Positions 8,894-18,209 of a stretch of DNA of 64,000 nt are shown here, in pieces. The number at the start of each line of letters is the position of its first letter. Position 1 is the first letter of the stretch. Source of the stretch: Aquiflexum lacus. GTDB taxonomy: Bacteria > Bacteroidota > Bacteroidia > Cytophagales > Cyclobacteriaceae. The stretch lies in the NCBI RefSeq assembly GCF_015476655.1, contig NZ_JABFHF010000015.1, forward strand, positions 1 through 64,000, given 5' to 3'. The translations under genes and the position numbers were made by a program. The notes beneath the pieces are model-generated. The model had not been told where the DNA came from and did no database searches. It saw only the letters and a list, made by a program, of their open reading frames with translations.

Positions 8894-10381
8894 ATGAAAA
8901 ATTATATAAAATATTTGTTTTTACTGTTGCCAGTGATTCTGTTGGCGGCATGTATTGAGGATTATAGGTTAGATGCGACCACTCCTCCTGACCAAGCAGC
9001 AAGATTTACATTTGAAGCTAGCCCCGAAAATGATAACATCATCAATTTCACAGCAGATCAGGAGTTTTTCCTAATGAAATGGGATTTTGGTAATGGAGCA
9101 TCAGCTACAGGTAAAAATGTAACAGGAATTTATCCTTCTGCAGGAACATACAATGTCACCCTAACCATTTTTGACAGAGGAGGAAGTGCCAGTACAACTT
9201 TGGAAGTTGTCATCGAACAAACAGATCCGACCTTGTTGGATAGACCGATTTATAATTTATTGACTGGAGGTGTAGATGCCCTTGAAGGAAAGACTTGGGT
9301 GGTGGATTCTGCCCGAGTGGGTCATTTTGGCGTAGGACCCGACCCGGTACAAGCCGGAGGTTATTTTCCAGAATGGTATCAGGCACAGGCAAATGAAAAA
9401 GTCGGTAGCGGTATGTACACTGACCGATATACATTTTACCTGAATGATTTTGAGTTTGATTGGGAAACCAATGGGTTTATCTATCTCAATGGTGCACAGG
9501 GAGCAAATTTCCCAGGCGCTTTTGATCCTGGAGTAGGTGATCTTTCAGCACCTTTTGTTTCTCCAGGTGGTTTGACATGGAATATTGTGGAAGAAGAGGG
9601 TGAATTTCCTGTTTTAAGTCTGACTTCACCTGGATTTCTAGGATACTATGCAGGGACCAATTCATTTCAGATAATTAGCATTGAAGAAAATGAAATGTTT
9701 GTTCGTTTGATTGATCAGGCAAATGATGGTTTGGCTTGGTATGTTAGGTTGATTCCAGCGGGATTTGACAGTGGAGAAGGAAATCCTGACCCTGACCCAG
9801 ATCCAGATCCCGATACTGGTGGAGATGTTGCATTTACCCTTCAGGATTTAATTGGAAGTGGAGAAAAAGCATGGAAACTAAAACCTGCCGCAGGGGCTTT
9901 CGGAGTAGGTCCAAACCCTGGCAGTGATCAATTCTATCCTAATGGGAATGATATTTCAGGTGAGCGTCCCTGTTTATTTAATGATTTATTTATCTTTAGA
10001 GAAGACGGTGAATTCGAATATGATGCACAGGGGGATATTTTTGGAGAATTCTATATGGGATTGGCTGAAGAACAATGTCAACCAGCATCCAACCTAGTAG
10101 GCACCTCAGGCGAAGCTTGGGGTCCAGGAGTTCATACTTTCAGTTTTACAGAAGGAACAGCTACAGTAAATCCAAAAATAACTGTGACAGGAACAGGTGC
10201 CTTTATAGCACTTCCAAAAGCATTTAATGGTGGTGAGTATACAGCAGGCCCCCCAGCTGCAAATAGATCTGTAACTTACGACATCATCGATTATACGAAT
10301 GAAGAAATGACTATCTCCATTGATATCACGGACAATGGTGGTGTTTTCTGGACATTTGTATTGATTCCAGAGGATATCTAA
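8894..10381 (+). CDS. PKD-domain surface lipoprotein with two repeated modules, SusE-like position
   Basis: 495 aa. A lipobox LLAAC puts the acylated Cys at 20. A PKD domain covers about 35-112 (MKWDFGNG, YPSAGTYNVTLTIFD). Two related modules of about 165-180 residues follow, at about 128-292 and 312-495. Each opens with a GxxxWxx motif and the phrase FGVGP[DN]P. An acidic Asp-Pro repeat linker lies between them, near 297-308. The lipid anchor and location after susD suggest an outer-leaflet glycan-binding protein of the SusE/SGBP kind. No catalytic motif was recognised. It ends exactly one base before the first GH16 start, so the two are probably translationally coupled. Carbohydrate binding is inferred. 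Confidence 0.75.
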   Translation: MKNYIKYLFLLLPVILLAACIEDYRLDATTPPDQAARFTFEASPENDNIINFTADQEFFLMKWDFGNGASATGKNVTGIYPSAGTYNVTLTIFDRGGSASTTLEVVIEQTDPTLLDRPIYNLLTGGVDALEGKTWVVDSARVGHFGVGPDPVQAGGYFPEWYQAQANEKVGSGMYTDRYTFYLNDFEFDWETNGFIYLNGAQGANFPGAFDPGVGDLSAPFVSPGGLTWNIVEEEGEFPVLSLTSPGFLGYYAGTNSFQIISIEENEMFVRLIDQANDGLAWYVRLIPAGFDSGEGNPDPDPDPDPDTGGDVAFTLQDLIGSGEKAWKLKPAAGAFGVGPNPGSDQFYPNGNDISGERPCLFNDLFIFREDGEFEYDAQGDIFGEFYMGLAEEQCQPASNLVGTSGEAWGPGVHTFSFTEGTATVNPKITVTGTGAFIALPKAFNGGEYTAGPPAANRSVTYDIIDYTNEEMTISIDITDNGGVFWTFVLIPEDI

Positions 10382-11509
10382 ATGATTATGCTTATGAAAG
10401 TCAAAATGTTTTCTTATTTCCTGATGGCCTTAGTTTTAGCATCATCATGTGGAGAGGAAAAAAATGAAGATCAGGTATTACTTCCATCTAACCTTCAAGT
10501 CTCAATAGTTAAAGAAGCCAATGGTGCGGTAAGAGCATCCTTTATGGCGGTGAACGCAAATTTCTTTCGTGTGAATTTTGGTTTGCCTAACAGTACAGCA
10601 GATAGAGCAACAGGTAATTCAGCTTCTTTCAATTATCAGGAACCTGGGACCTATACCATCACAGTACAGGCACATTCCACGGAAAATGATTTTATATCTT
10701 CCAGTGAATCTGTGACCATATCAAATGAAGACCTTGGTATTGGAATCCCGAATGTCGGCTATGAAAGTCCTTTATCATATGATGGATATGATTTGATATG
10801 GCAGGATGAATTTGAGAGTAATACCCTATCCAATGATTGGGTATTTGAAATAGGTGATGGCTGCCCTAACTTATGTGGTTGGGGTAACAATGAGCTTCAG
10901 TTTTACCGTAGAGAAAACACTGAATTGCAGGATGGCTTTCTTATCATTAAAGCTGTGCAGGAAAGTGTTGGTGGCAAAAATTTCACCTCCTCAAGAATAA
11001 AAACCCAAGGCCAAAAGTCTTTTACTTTTGGGAGGTTTGATATACGAGCAGTACTTCCAAAGGGGCAGGGTATTTGGCCGGCAATATGGATGTTGGGTGA
11101 CAATATTCCGGAAGTAGGCTGGCCTGCTTGCGGAGAGATTGACATCATGGAATTGGTAGGGGGAAGTGCCAATGGTCGCGATAATACGGTGCATGGAACT
11201 GTTCATTGGGATAACAATGGGCAATATGCAAATTTTGGAGGTTCAGTTTCGCTTTCTCAGGGAATCTTTAACGATAAGTTCCATGTGTTTTCTGTGATTT
11301 GGGATGAAAGTAAAATCGTTTGGTTATTGGATAATGTACCTTACCACCAAATCGACACCACCCCACAAGCATTAGATGAATTCAGAAAGCCTCATTTTTT
11401 CTTATTTAATGTTGCAGTAGGAGGTAACTGGCCTGGAAGCCCGGACTCCAGTACCAATTTTCCGCAGCAGATGGTAGTGGATTACATCAGAGTATTTCAG
11501 AGAAATTAA
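10382..11509 (+). CDS. GH16 endo-beta-1,3-glucanase (laminarinase-like) lipoprotein
   Basis: 375 aa from the ATG directly after the previous stop. Met codons at 10388 and 10394 are also possible, and the signal peptide starts best at the last. Lipobox LASSC (Cys23). A PKD-like beta domain spans about 35-115, and GH16 spans about 128-375. The GH16 active-site motif is GEIDIMELVG, with nucleophile E252, D254 and acid/base E257. Other laminarinase hallmarks are WGNNELQFY and GQGIWPAIWMLG. It should cut internal beta-1,3 linkages of laminarin or mixed-linkage glucan at the cell surface. A terminator-like hairpin follows, so this is the last gene of the first transcript block. Confidence 0.93.
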   Translation: MIMLMKVKMFSYFLMALVLASSCGEEKNEDQVLLPSNLQVSIVKEANGAVRASFMAVNANFFRVNFGLPNSTADRATGNSASFNYQEPGTYTITVQAHSTENDFISSSESVTISNEDLGIGIPNVGYESPLSYDGYDLIWQDEFESNTLSNDWVFEIGDGCPNLCGWGNNELQFYRRENTELQDGFLIIKAVQESVGGKNFTSSRIKTQGQKSFTFGRFDIRAVLPKGQGIWPAIWMLGDNIPEVGWPACGEIDIMELVGGSANGRDNTVHGTVHWDNNGQYANFGGSVSLSQGIFNDKFHVFSVIWDESKIVWLLDNVPYHQIDTTPQALDEFRKPHFFLFNVAVGGNWPGSPDSSTNFPQQMVVDYIRVFQRN

Positions 11510-11525
11510 TATTTGAGCCAATGAG

Positions 11526-11554
11526 AAAGCCAGCCTGAGAAGGTTGGCTTTTTT
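11526..11554 (+). terminator. Intrinsic terminator or attenuator inside PUL 1
   Basis: AAGCCAGCCT pairs with AGGTTGGCTT (one G-T pair) across a five-base loop and is followed by a T run. It lies between the first GH16 gene and the MFS gene, so downstream genes need read-through or their own promoter. Confidence 0.65.
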
Positions 11555-11667
11555 AAATATCAAGTTTAAAAATTGAAAAATTTTACCCATTGAGGAATCC
11601 CATTTATGGTTTTTCGAAATGAAAGTATTCTCTTTAAATTATTCTCAATATAACCCAAGCAAAACAA

Positions 11668-13230
11668 ATGACTAAAAATCAAGCATATACGGTTAAAATA
11701 GCCTTTATCGTTGCTCTAGGAGGCTTTTTAATGGGATTTGACGCTTCTGTTATTTCTGGAGTGGTCAAGTTTATTGAACCGGAATTTAACCTCAGCAAAC
11801 TTGAATTAGGGTGGTCGGTTGCCTCACTGACCTTAACTGCCACACTTGCTATGATGGTGGCTGGACCACTCAGCGACAAGTATGGTAGAAGAAAGATTCT
11901 ACAAGTAGCTGCAATACTGTATGCCGTTAGCGCAATAGGTTCTGCGCTAGCGCCGTCATTTATTCTTCTGGTAATCGCCAGAATGGTAGGTGGATTTGGT
12001 GTTGGGGCCTCACTGATTCTTGCTCCTATGTACATTGCTGAGATTGCTCCACCCGCCATGCGCGGTAGAATGGTTTCATTCAACCAACTCAACATTGTAA
12101 TTGGTATTTCAGTGGCATTTTTCACTAATTATTTAATCTTAAAATTGGGTGATTCGGATGCAGCGTGGGCCGTTAATCTGGGTTTTGACAAATGGAATTG
12201 GAGATGGATGTTAGGCTTGGAATTGTTGCCGGCTATATTATTTTACATCGGGCTATTCTTTGTTCCCAAAAGCCCCAGGTGGCTGGTAATGAAGGGTCAA
12301 ACAGACCAAGCCTTAATGATTATGAATCAATTTACTGACATAGAGGATTCCAAAAAGCAAATCAACGATGCGATCCGTAGTATTCATGAGGATAAGAAAA
12401 AAGAGGAAGCCAAAATCACAGAATTTTTTAAGCCAGCTTACAGGTTAGTTTTAGTCATTGGTGTAGTGGTTGCCATCCTACAACAAATTACAGGTATTAA
12501 CTCGGTGTTTTTCTATGCACCCATGATTTTTGAACAATCGGGGATCGGTACAGATGCATCATTCATTCAAGCTATTTTAGTCGGTCTGACCAATTTAGTT
12601 TTTACGGTTTTGGCTATTTTATTTATTGACCGATTAGGTCGAAAACCCCTCCTTCTAGGTGGACTTGCCGGGATTGCGATCTGCATGGGCTTACTTGCTT
12701 ATGGTTTTGGACAAGCTACATACCAATTGACTGAAAGTTCAGTTCAAGATCTTCCACAGGAAGTTGGAATGGCACAAATTTCGAGCATGATCGATGTAGT
12801 CTACATGGATGATGTGAGTTTCAAACAGGCTATTAGGTCTACGCTTGGAGAAAAGCTTGCAACTGCTTATGAGTCCAACTTAATTACAGCGGCCATTAAG
12901 ATGAACCCTTCCCTTATACTAATCGGTATTTTGGGGTTTGTGGCATCTTTTGCGATTTCAATTGGTCCTGTGATGTGGGTTTTGTTTTCCGAACTTTTCC
13001 CGATTAGGATAAAAGGTGCCGCCATTTCTTTTGTAGGTTTTATCAATTCATTGGTCAGCTATTTGGTCCAACAGTTTTTCCCTTGGCAGTTGGACAACCT
13101 AGGCAGCAGCAATACATTCTTGATTTATGGTCTATTTGCGGCAGTCGGGGTATTCTTTGTTTGGTTTGTAGTGCCGGAAACCAAAAATAAATCCTTAGAA
13201 GAACTGGAGGATATATTAATCAAGAATTAA
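11668..13230 (+). CDS. Sugar porter family MFS transporter, inner membrane
   Basis: 520 aa with about 12 membrane helices. Sugar-porter signatures include GPLSDKYGRRK after TM2, PKSPRWLVMKGQ before the central loop, QQITGINSVFFYAP in TM7 and the C-terminal PETKNKSLEELE. A long extra segment of about 70 residues between the late helices (around 352-425) is polar and would sit outside the membrane; similar insertions occur in other Bacteroidota porters. It probably moves glucose or short beta-glucan oligosaccharides from periplasm to cytoplasm by proton symport. Substrate is inferred from the cytoplasmic phosphorylase and the GH16 enzymes around it. Confidence 0.9.
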   Translation: MTKNQAYTVKIAFIVALGGFLMGFDASVISGVVKFIEPEFNLSKLELGWSVASLTLTATLAMMVAGPLSDKYGRRKILQVAAILYAVSAIGSALAPSFILLVIARMVGGFGVGASLILAPMYIAEIAPPAMRGRMVSFNQLNIVIGISVAFFTNYLILKLGDSDAAWAVNLGFDKWNWRWMLGLELLPAILFYIGLFFVPKSPRWLVMKGQTDQALMIMNQFTDIEDSKKQINDAIRSIHEDKKKEEAKITEFFKPAYRLVLVIGVVVAILQQITGINSVFFYAPMIFEQSGIGTDASFIQAILVGLTNLVFTVLAILFIDRLGRKPLLLGGLAGIAICMGLLAYGFGQATYQLTESSVQDLPQEVGMAQISSMIDVVYMDDVSFKQAIRSTLGEKLATAYESNLITAAIKMNPSLILIGILGFVASFAISIGPVMWVLFSELFPIRIKGAAISFVGFINSLVSYLVQQFFPWQLDNLGSSNTFLIYGLFAAVGVFFVWFVVPETKNKSLEELEDILIKN

Positions 13231-13264
13231 CCATTTTATCAACCTTAATAAACTCTATTGAGCC

Positions 13265-14572
13265 ATGAAAGCATTTCAAAACAAAAATTTAAAGCAAACA
13301 TATAATGTAATCATATTTATATCTTCAAGTCTCTATTTTAGTTGCTCATCATCTCAGAATTCAGGTGAGATTGCAGTTCAGGAAATTGCAGGAGAAAGCC
13401 CTTACACACTAATTGTAGAAGCTGAAAGCCTACATGATATATCGGATAAAGCTCGGTTGGATGAGGCATCTAAAGGAAAATCAGTAGTATTATCTAAAGG
13501 AGAATGGCTAGCTGTCGATGCGAATTTTGAGGAAGCGGGAAGGTATCGCATAGAAGTAACGGGAACGCCTGTTGGTTCTGATACTTCGGTGGTTTGGATG
13601 GAAGATTATTATGATAATCCTGATGGAAGGACTTATGATGTCACAGGAAAAATGACAAATAGCCCTTCTTTTGATATTCAATCTTATACTGTTGAAGGAA
13701 CTCCTTTTAATCAAGGTCTGCACAAGATGAAGGTGTATGTCTCAGGAGGTACAGTGGACATTGACAATGTGATTTTCACCTTAATGAAGCCTCACAAAGC
13801 ATCTCCTGAGATATTAACACAGACATATGAAGGTAATGAATGGGAGTTGGTTTGGTCTGATGAATTTGATGGAACTGAAATAGACCAAAGCAAGTGGACC
13901 TTTGATTTTGGTGATTGGGGTTGGGGTAATAATGAATTGCAGTATTATACGGATAACCGATCCGAAAATGCAAGAATAGAAGACGGTGCTTTGGTCATAG
14001 AGGCAAGAAAGGGTGATTTGGGCAACGAATGGACTTCAGCAAGATTGACCACCCGTGGTAATGTGGCTTTTCTTTACGGGAAAATCGAATTCAAGGCCTT
14101 GGTGCCTAGAGAAAGAGGGAATTGGGCAGCAGGTTGGACTTTGGGCAATACCTATGTAGATGAAAAAGACTGGCCTTACTGTGGTGAAATTGATATTCTT
14201 GAAAGTGTTGGCTATGAGGTGGATGATGAGACCGGTGATGGAATAGCCCATGCTACAGTCCATACACCAGCTTACTATTTTAAAATTGGGAATCAGATTT
14301 CTAATACAAAAGATGTGAGTAAAATAGCTGCCGAGTGGCATACTTATGCCGTGGAATGGACTCCCTCAGAAATCAATATATTGGTAGATGATGTACCTTA
14401 TTACCTCTATGATAAAACGGCCAATGAAAAGGAATGGCCTTTTAATATCCCTCAGAATATCATTCTAAATCTCGCCATGGGCGGTGGTTGGGGAGGTGCC
14501 CAAGGTCTTGATCCAACTGTTACCAGTCAAAAGTTTCTGATTGACTACGTTAGGGTTTACCAGAAAAAGTAG
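13265..14572 (+). CDS. GH16 beta-glucanase lipoprotein with N-terminal CBM6/35-like module
   Basis: 435 aa. Lipoprotein leader with Cys near 27 (YFSCSSS). Residues about 47-174 look like a CBM6/CBM35-type beta-sandwich: they open with YTLIVEAESL and end with VDIDNVIFTL, the usual family edges. The GH16 domain runs from about 190 to the end with catalytic GEIDILESVG (E308, D310, E313) and WGWGNNELQYYTDN. It is probably an endo-beta-1,3-glucanase tethered to the outer membrane, with a binding module the other GH16 lacks. The two enzymes may therefore differ in substrate form. It follows the MFS gene by 34 bp. Confidence 0.92.
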   Translation: MKAFQNKNLKQTYNVIIFISSSLYFSCSSSQNSGEIAVQEIAGESPYTLIVEAESLHDISDKARLDEASKGKSVVLSKGEWLAVDANFEEAGRYRIEVTGTPVGSDTSVVWMEDYYDNPDGRTYDVTGKMTNSPSFDIQSYTVEGTPFNQGLHKMKVYVSGGTVDIDNVIFTLMKPHKASPEILTQTYEGNEWELVWSDEFDGTEIDQSKWTFDFGDWGWGNNELQYYTDNRSENARIEDGALVIEARKGDLGNEWTSARLTTRGNVAFLYGKIEFKALVPRERGNWAAGWTLGNTYVDEKDWPYCGEIDILESVGYEVDDETGDGIAHATVHTPAYYFKIGNQISNTKDVSKIAAEWHTYAVEWTPSEINILVDDVPYYLYDKTANEKEWPFNIPQNIILNLAMGGGWGGAQGLDPTVTSQKFLIDYVRVYQKK

Positions 14573-14610
14573 TCAATTAATTTAAAATCATAATTCTAAA
14601 CATTGGCTTT

Positions 14611-17600
14611 ATGGCTGACAGTAAAATCCAAATCAAGGACGCTCAAATTCTTTTTCCTCAACTTGAGGTGACAGGAACTAGCGTGGAAATCAACGGTGAA
14701 GCATATTTTAAAATCCAAAATGTGGATCAGATGCCTCCGTTTTTCATATCCTTGGTCAGTCATTCAGATCATTGGATGTTTATCGGTAGCAATGGGGCAT
14801 TATCAGCAGGGCGGAAAGATGAGGAAAATGCACTTTTTCCATACTACACCGATGATAAAATCATAGCTTCTTCAGACCAAGTTGGTTCAAAAACCTTGGT
14901 GCTGCTCCTTGAAAATGGAAAGAAAATCCTATGGCAGCCTTTTTCTGATAGCTACAATGGCTTGTACAATGTCACCCGGAATCTTTACAAAAATCAATGG
15001 GGAAACGAATTGCTATTTGAAGAGATCAATGGGGATTTGGGATTGAGTTTTCTTTATTCATGGTCTTTTTCAAGCAAATTCGGATTTATTAGAAAATCCA
15101 TAATTGTCAACAATGGTAAGAAGCCTGTTCAGGTTGAACTCCTCGATGGTGTTCAGAATATACTGCCCTACGGTGTGTCCAGTCAACTCCAATTACAAAG
15201 GAGTAACCTGGTCAATGCTTATAAGCGGAATGAACTTGATAAAGACAGTGGCCTTGGTATTTTTGCTTTGAGTGCCATGATTGTAGATAGGGCAGAACCA
15301 AGTGAAGCTTTAAAAGCAACTATTGGTTGGCATATAGGGATTGAGACAACCCATGTATTACTTTCTTCCCGTCAGTTGGAAAGCTTTTGTCGAGGCCATC
15401 AAATCCATACTGAGACGGATGTGAAAGGGGAGGCAGGTTCATACATGATTCATGTAAATTTGGATTTGAACCCAGATGAAGCAAAAAACTGGTATTGCTG
15501 CTTCGAGATCAATCAATCCCAACCTGCCATTCACAACCTTACCAAGCGTCTTGAAATAAATAAAAAGGAAGTCTTTCATGATATTGAAGATGATTTGCAA
15601 AAAGGTACAGCGCAGTTAAAAACCATTGTGGCCAAAGCAGACGGTCTTCAATTGACAGCTGACAAACTTTCCACCTCAAGACACTATGCCAATGTTTTGT
15701 TCAATGTGATGAGGGGAGGGATTTTTGAGCAAGATTATGGGATAGACAAAAAAGATTTTTTGAATTATCTCCAAGAAGTAAATCAGCCTTTATCCGAAAG
15801 TTTAAGTAGTTTTTTGAATTCCCTACCCGAAATACTTGATTATTCGACTTTAAAAGTATCAGCGGTAAAGCAGGGGAATTCAGATTTGATCAGGATTTGT
15901 GCGGAATATCTGCCGCTTTCTTTCAGTCGTAGGCATGGTGACCCGAGCAGGCCATGGAATAAATTCTCCATAGACCTGACCAATGATGATGGCTCAGCAA
16001 GAAGGGCATACGCAGGGAATTGGCGCGATATTTTCCAAAATTGGGAAGCTTTGGCGGTTTCCTATCCAAAGTTCATTGAAGGAATGATTTTTAAATTCCT
16101 GAATGCATCTACATTGGATGGATATAACCCTTACCGTATTTCAAGAAGTGGTGTGGATTGGGAAGTGATAGAACATGATGATCCATGGTCGTATATTGGT
16201 TATTGGGGAGACCATCAGTTGATTTATCTATTGAAGCTTCTTGAAGTCGCCCGCAGTCATGAAAGCCTCTCGCTTTCTGATTTGTCTAATAAGCCTTGGT
16301 TTGTTTATGCAGATGTACCTTATCGAATTAAATCTTACGATCAAATCGTTGCGGATTCCCAAGACACGATTGATTTCGATGCAGCACTTGATAGCGAGGC
16401 CCAAAAAAGATTTAAAAACATCGGAGCAGATGGAAAATTGGTATATGATCAAAAAGGCCAACTCCTCAAAAGCGGCTTTGTGGAAAAAATTCTCGTTTCC
16501 TGGCTCACCAAATTGTGCAACTTAATCCCTGATGCCGGAATATGGATGAATACCCAAAGACCGGAATGGAATGACGCCAACAATGCCCTTGTCGGCAACG
16601 GCACATCGATGGTCACCCTTTACTACATGCACCGTTTTACTCAGTTTTTATCAGATTGGGCAAAAGATGAGGATTTAAATGAGATAGTGCTCCATAGAGA
16701 AATTGCAGATTTAATTAAAAATTGTCAGGCTATACTTGTTTCAAATCGTGGAATTCTCAAAAGTGGATTTGACGACAAAAGCCGAAGATCATTTGTTGAT
16801 GAATTCGGAAATTTGGCAGAAGAATATCGGTCCAATGCCTATGCAGGTTTTTCAGGTGATCTTGTTTCTATAGATGGCCAAACATTGCAAAATCTATTTG
16901 GGGAAACCATGTTGTATTTGCAGGCATCAACAAAAAACAATAAAAGGGAAGATGGATTGTATCATGCCTATAATCTCGTTTCATTCACGCAAGATGGTTT
17001 GGAAGTAGATTACCTCTATGAAATGTTGGAGGGTCAAGTATCGGTTTTATCTTCTGGGTTTCTCGGTGCGAAGGAAAGTCTTGATTTGCTGAATGCAATG
17101 AAGTCGAGCAAGCTTTATAGAGAGGATCAATACAGCTACATGCTCTATCCAAATAGGGATTTGTCTGGATTTCTCCAAAAAAACCATCTTTCTCAATCAG
17201 ATTTGAATTCAAATGCGTTTTTAACGGAAATGCTACAAAAATCGGATTTCCGAATCGTTGAAAAAGACAGTGAAAATAATGCATATTTCAATGGCGACCT
17301 CAATAATGGTAGCGCCTTGAAAGCTGTGCTCGAAGAAGTTCAGAAGGATTATATGGTGTTTAATGAGACCGATTTTCAGCAGATCGAAGCAATCTATGAG
17401 AAAGTCTTCAACCACAAGGCCTTCACAGGAAGGTCAGGAACTTTCTTTGCTTTTGAAGGTTTGGGGAGTATTTACTGGCATATGGTATCCAAACTTTTAT
17501 TGGCTGTTCAGGAGATTTTGAGCAATGAGGAAGAAATTGAGGAAAGTGTCCGAGGGTCCTTGGTGGATCATTATTATGAAATCAGAGCAGGGATCGGCAT

Positions 17601-18063
17601 CAACAAGTCACCCGGATTGTATGGAGCATTTCCAACTGACCCTTACAGCCATACGCCTTTTCACAGGGGTGCACAGCAACCGGGTATGACAGGACAGGTA
17701 AAAGAAGATATTTTGAGCCGGTGGGCAGAACTAGGAGTGAAGGTGAAAGATGGTATGATTCATTTCCAACCAACATTTCTCAACGAAAATGAATGGTTGA
17801 AAAAGCCTGATACTTTCAATTATATTTCTTTGCAGGGGAAGGAAGAATCCTTGGAATTAAAAGCAGGAGAATTGGCCTTTACCTACTGTCAGGTACCCAT
17901 CAAATACTTTCGGTCAGAGAGTAAGGAAATCAAGGTTTATTTTTCAGGAGATAGAGGCCTTGAATTGATCAAAGGATTTACATTATCGAAGGAATTATCT
18001 GCTTCCATATTTAGTAGAAGTCAGGAAGTTAGGCTTGTGGAAGTGAGATTGGGCGGAATCTAA
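14611..18063 (+). CDS. Large cytoplasmic GH94/GH149-type beta-glucan phosphorylase
   Basis: 1150 aa with no signal peptide (starts MADSKIQIKDAQ), so cytoplasmic. The layout resembles the GH94 clan: an N-terminal beta-sandwich to about 330, a helical linker and an (alpha/alpha)6 barrel. The candidate general acid is D655 in RPEWNDANNALVGNGTSM, equivalent to the GH94 WND motif. The C-terminal part has HRGAQQPGMTGQVKEDIL, in the likely phosphate-binding loop region. At about 1,100-1,150 aa it is longer than cellobiose phosphorylases and fits GH149 (or GH161) beta-1,3-oligoglucan phosphorylases. With two GH16 enzymes beside it, the likely reaction is phosphorolysis of laminari-oligosaccharides to glucose 1-phosphate. 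Family membership is argued from motif, length and context, not from a search. Confidence 0.78.
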   Translation: MADSKIQIKDAQILFPQLEVTGTSVEINGEAYFKIQNVDQMPPFFISLVSHSDHWMFIGSNGALSAGRKDEENALFPYYTDDKIIASSDQVGSKTLVLLLENGKKILWQPFSDSYNGLYNVTRNLYKNQWGNELLFEEINGDLGLSFLYSWSFSSKFGFIRKSIIVNNGKKPVQVELLDGVQNILPYGVSSQLQLQRSNLVNAYKRNELDKDSGLGIFALSAMIVDRAEPSEALKATIGWHIGIETTHVLLSSRQLESFCRGHQIHTETDVKGEAGSYMIHVNLDLNPDEAKNWYCCFEINQSQPAIHNLTKRLEINKKEVFHDIEDDLQKGTAQLKTIVAKADGLQLTADKLSTSRHYANVLFNVMRGGIFEQDYGIDKKDFLNYLQEVNQPLSESLSSFLNSLPEILDYSTLKVSAVKQGNSDLIRICAEYLPLSFSRRHGDPSRPWNKFSIDLTNDDGSARRAYAGNWRDIFQNWEALAVSYPKFIEGMIFKFLNASTLDGYNPYRISRSGVDWEVIEHDDPWSYIGYWGDHQLIYLLKLLEVARSHESLSLSDLSNKPWFVYADVPYRIKSYDQIVADSQDTIDFDAALDSEAQKRFKNIGADGKLVYDQKGQLLKSGFVEKILVSWLTKLCNLIPDAGIWMNTQRPEWNDANNALVGNGTSMVTLYYMHRFTQFLSDWAKDEDLNEIVLHREIADLIKNCQAILVSNRGILKSGFDDKSRRSFVDEFGNLAEEYRSNAYAGFSGDLVSIDGQTLQNLFGETMLYLQASTKNNKREDGLYHAYNLVSFTQDGLEVDYLYEMLEGQVSVLSSGFLGAKESLDLLNAMKSSKLYREDQYSYMLYPNRDLSGFLQKNHLSQSDLNSNAFLTEMLQKSDFRIVEKDSENNAYFNGDLNNGSALKAVLEEVQKDYMVFNETDFQQIEAIYEKVFNHKAFTGRSGTFFAFEGLGSIYWHMVSKLLLAVQEILSNEEEIEESVRGSLVDHYYEIRAGIGINKSPGLYGAFPTDPYSHTPFHRGAQQPGMTGQVKEDILSRWAELGVKVKDGMIHFQPTFLNENEWLKKPDTFNYISLQGKEESLELKAGELAFTYCQVPIKYFRSESKEIKVYFSGDRGLELIKGFTLSKELSASIFSRSQEVRLVEVRLGGI

Positions 18064-18209
18064 AACTCATGTCAGATAATAAGTCATCTATTTTTTAAAC
18101 TTCATTTGTTTTTTTTATAAATAAAAAAGGTCAATGTCCTTTAGGAATATCGCAAGGCATTTAAATAAAGATTGACAAAGCAAAATAATTGAATGTAAAT
18201 TCAATATTT

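Noticed and set aside
11679-12125. 148-aa minus-strand open frame inside the MFS gene
   Set aside because: Antisense to a well-conserved transporter; composition follows the opposite strand and no motif is seen.
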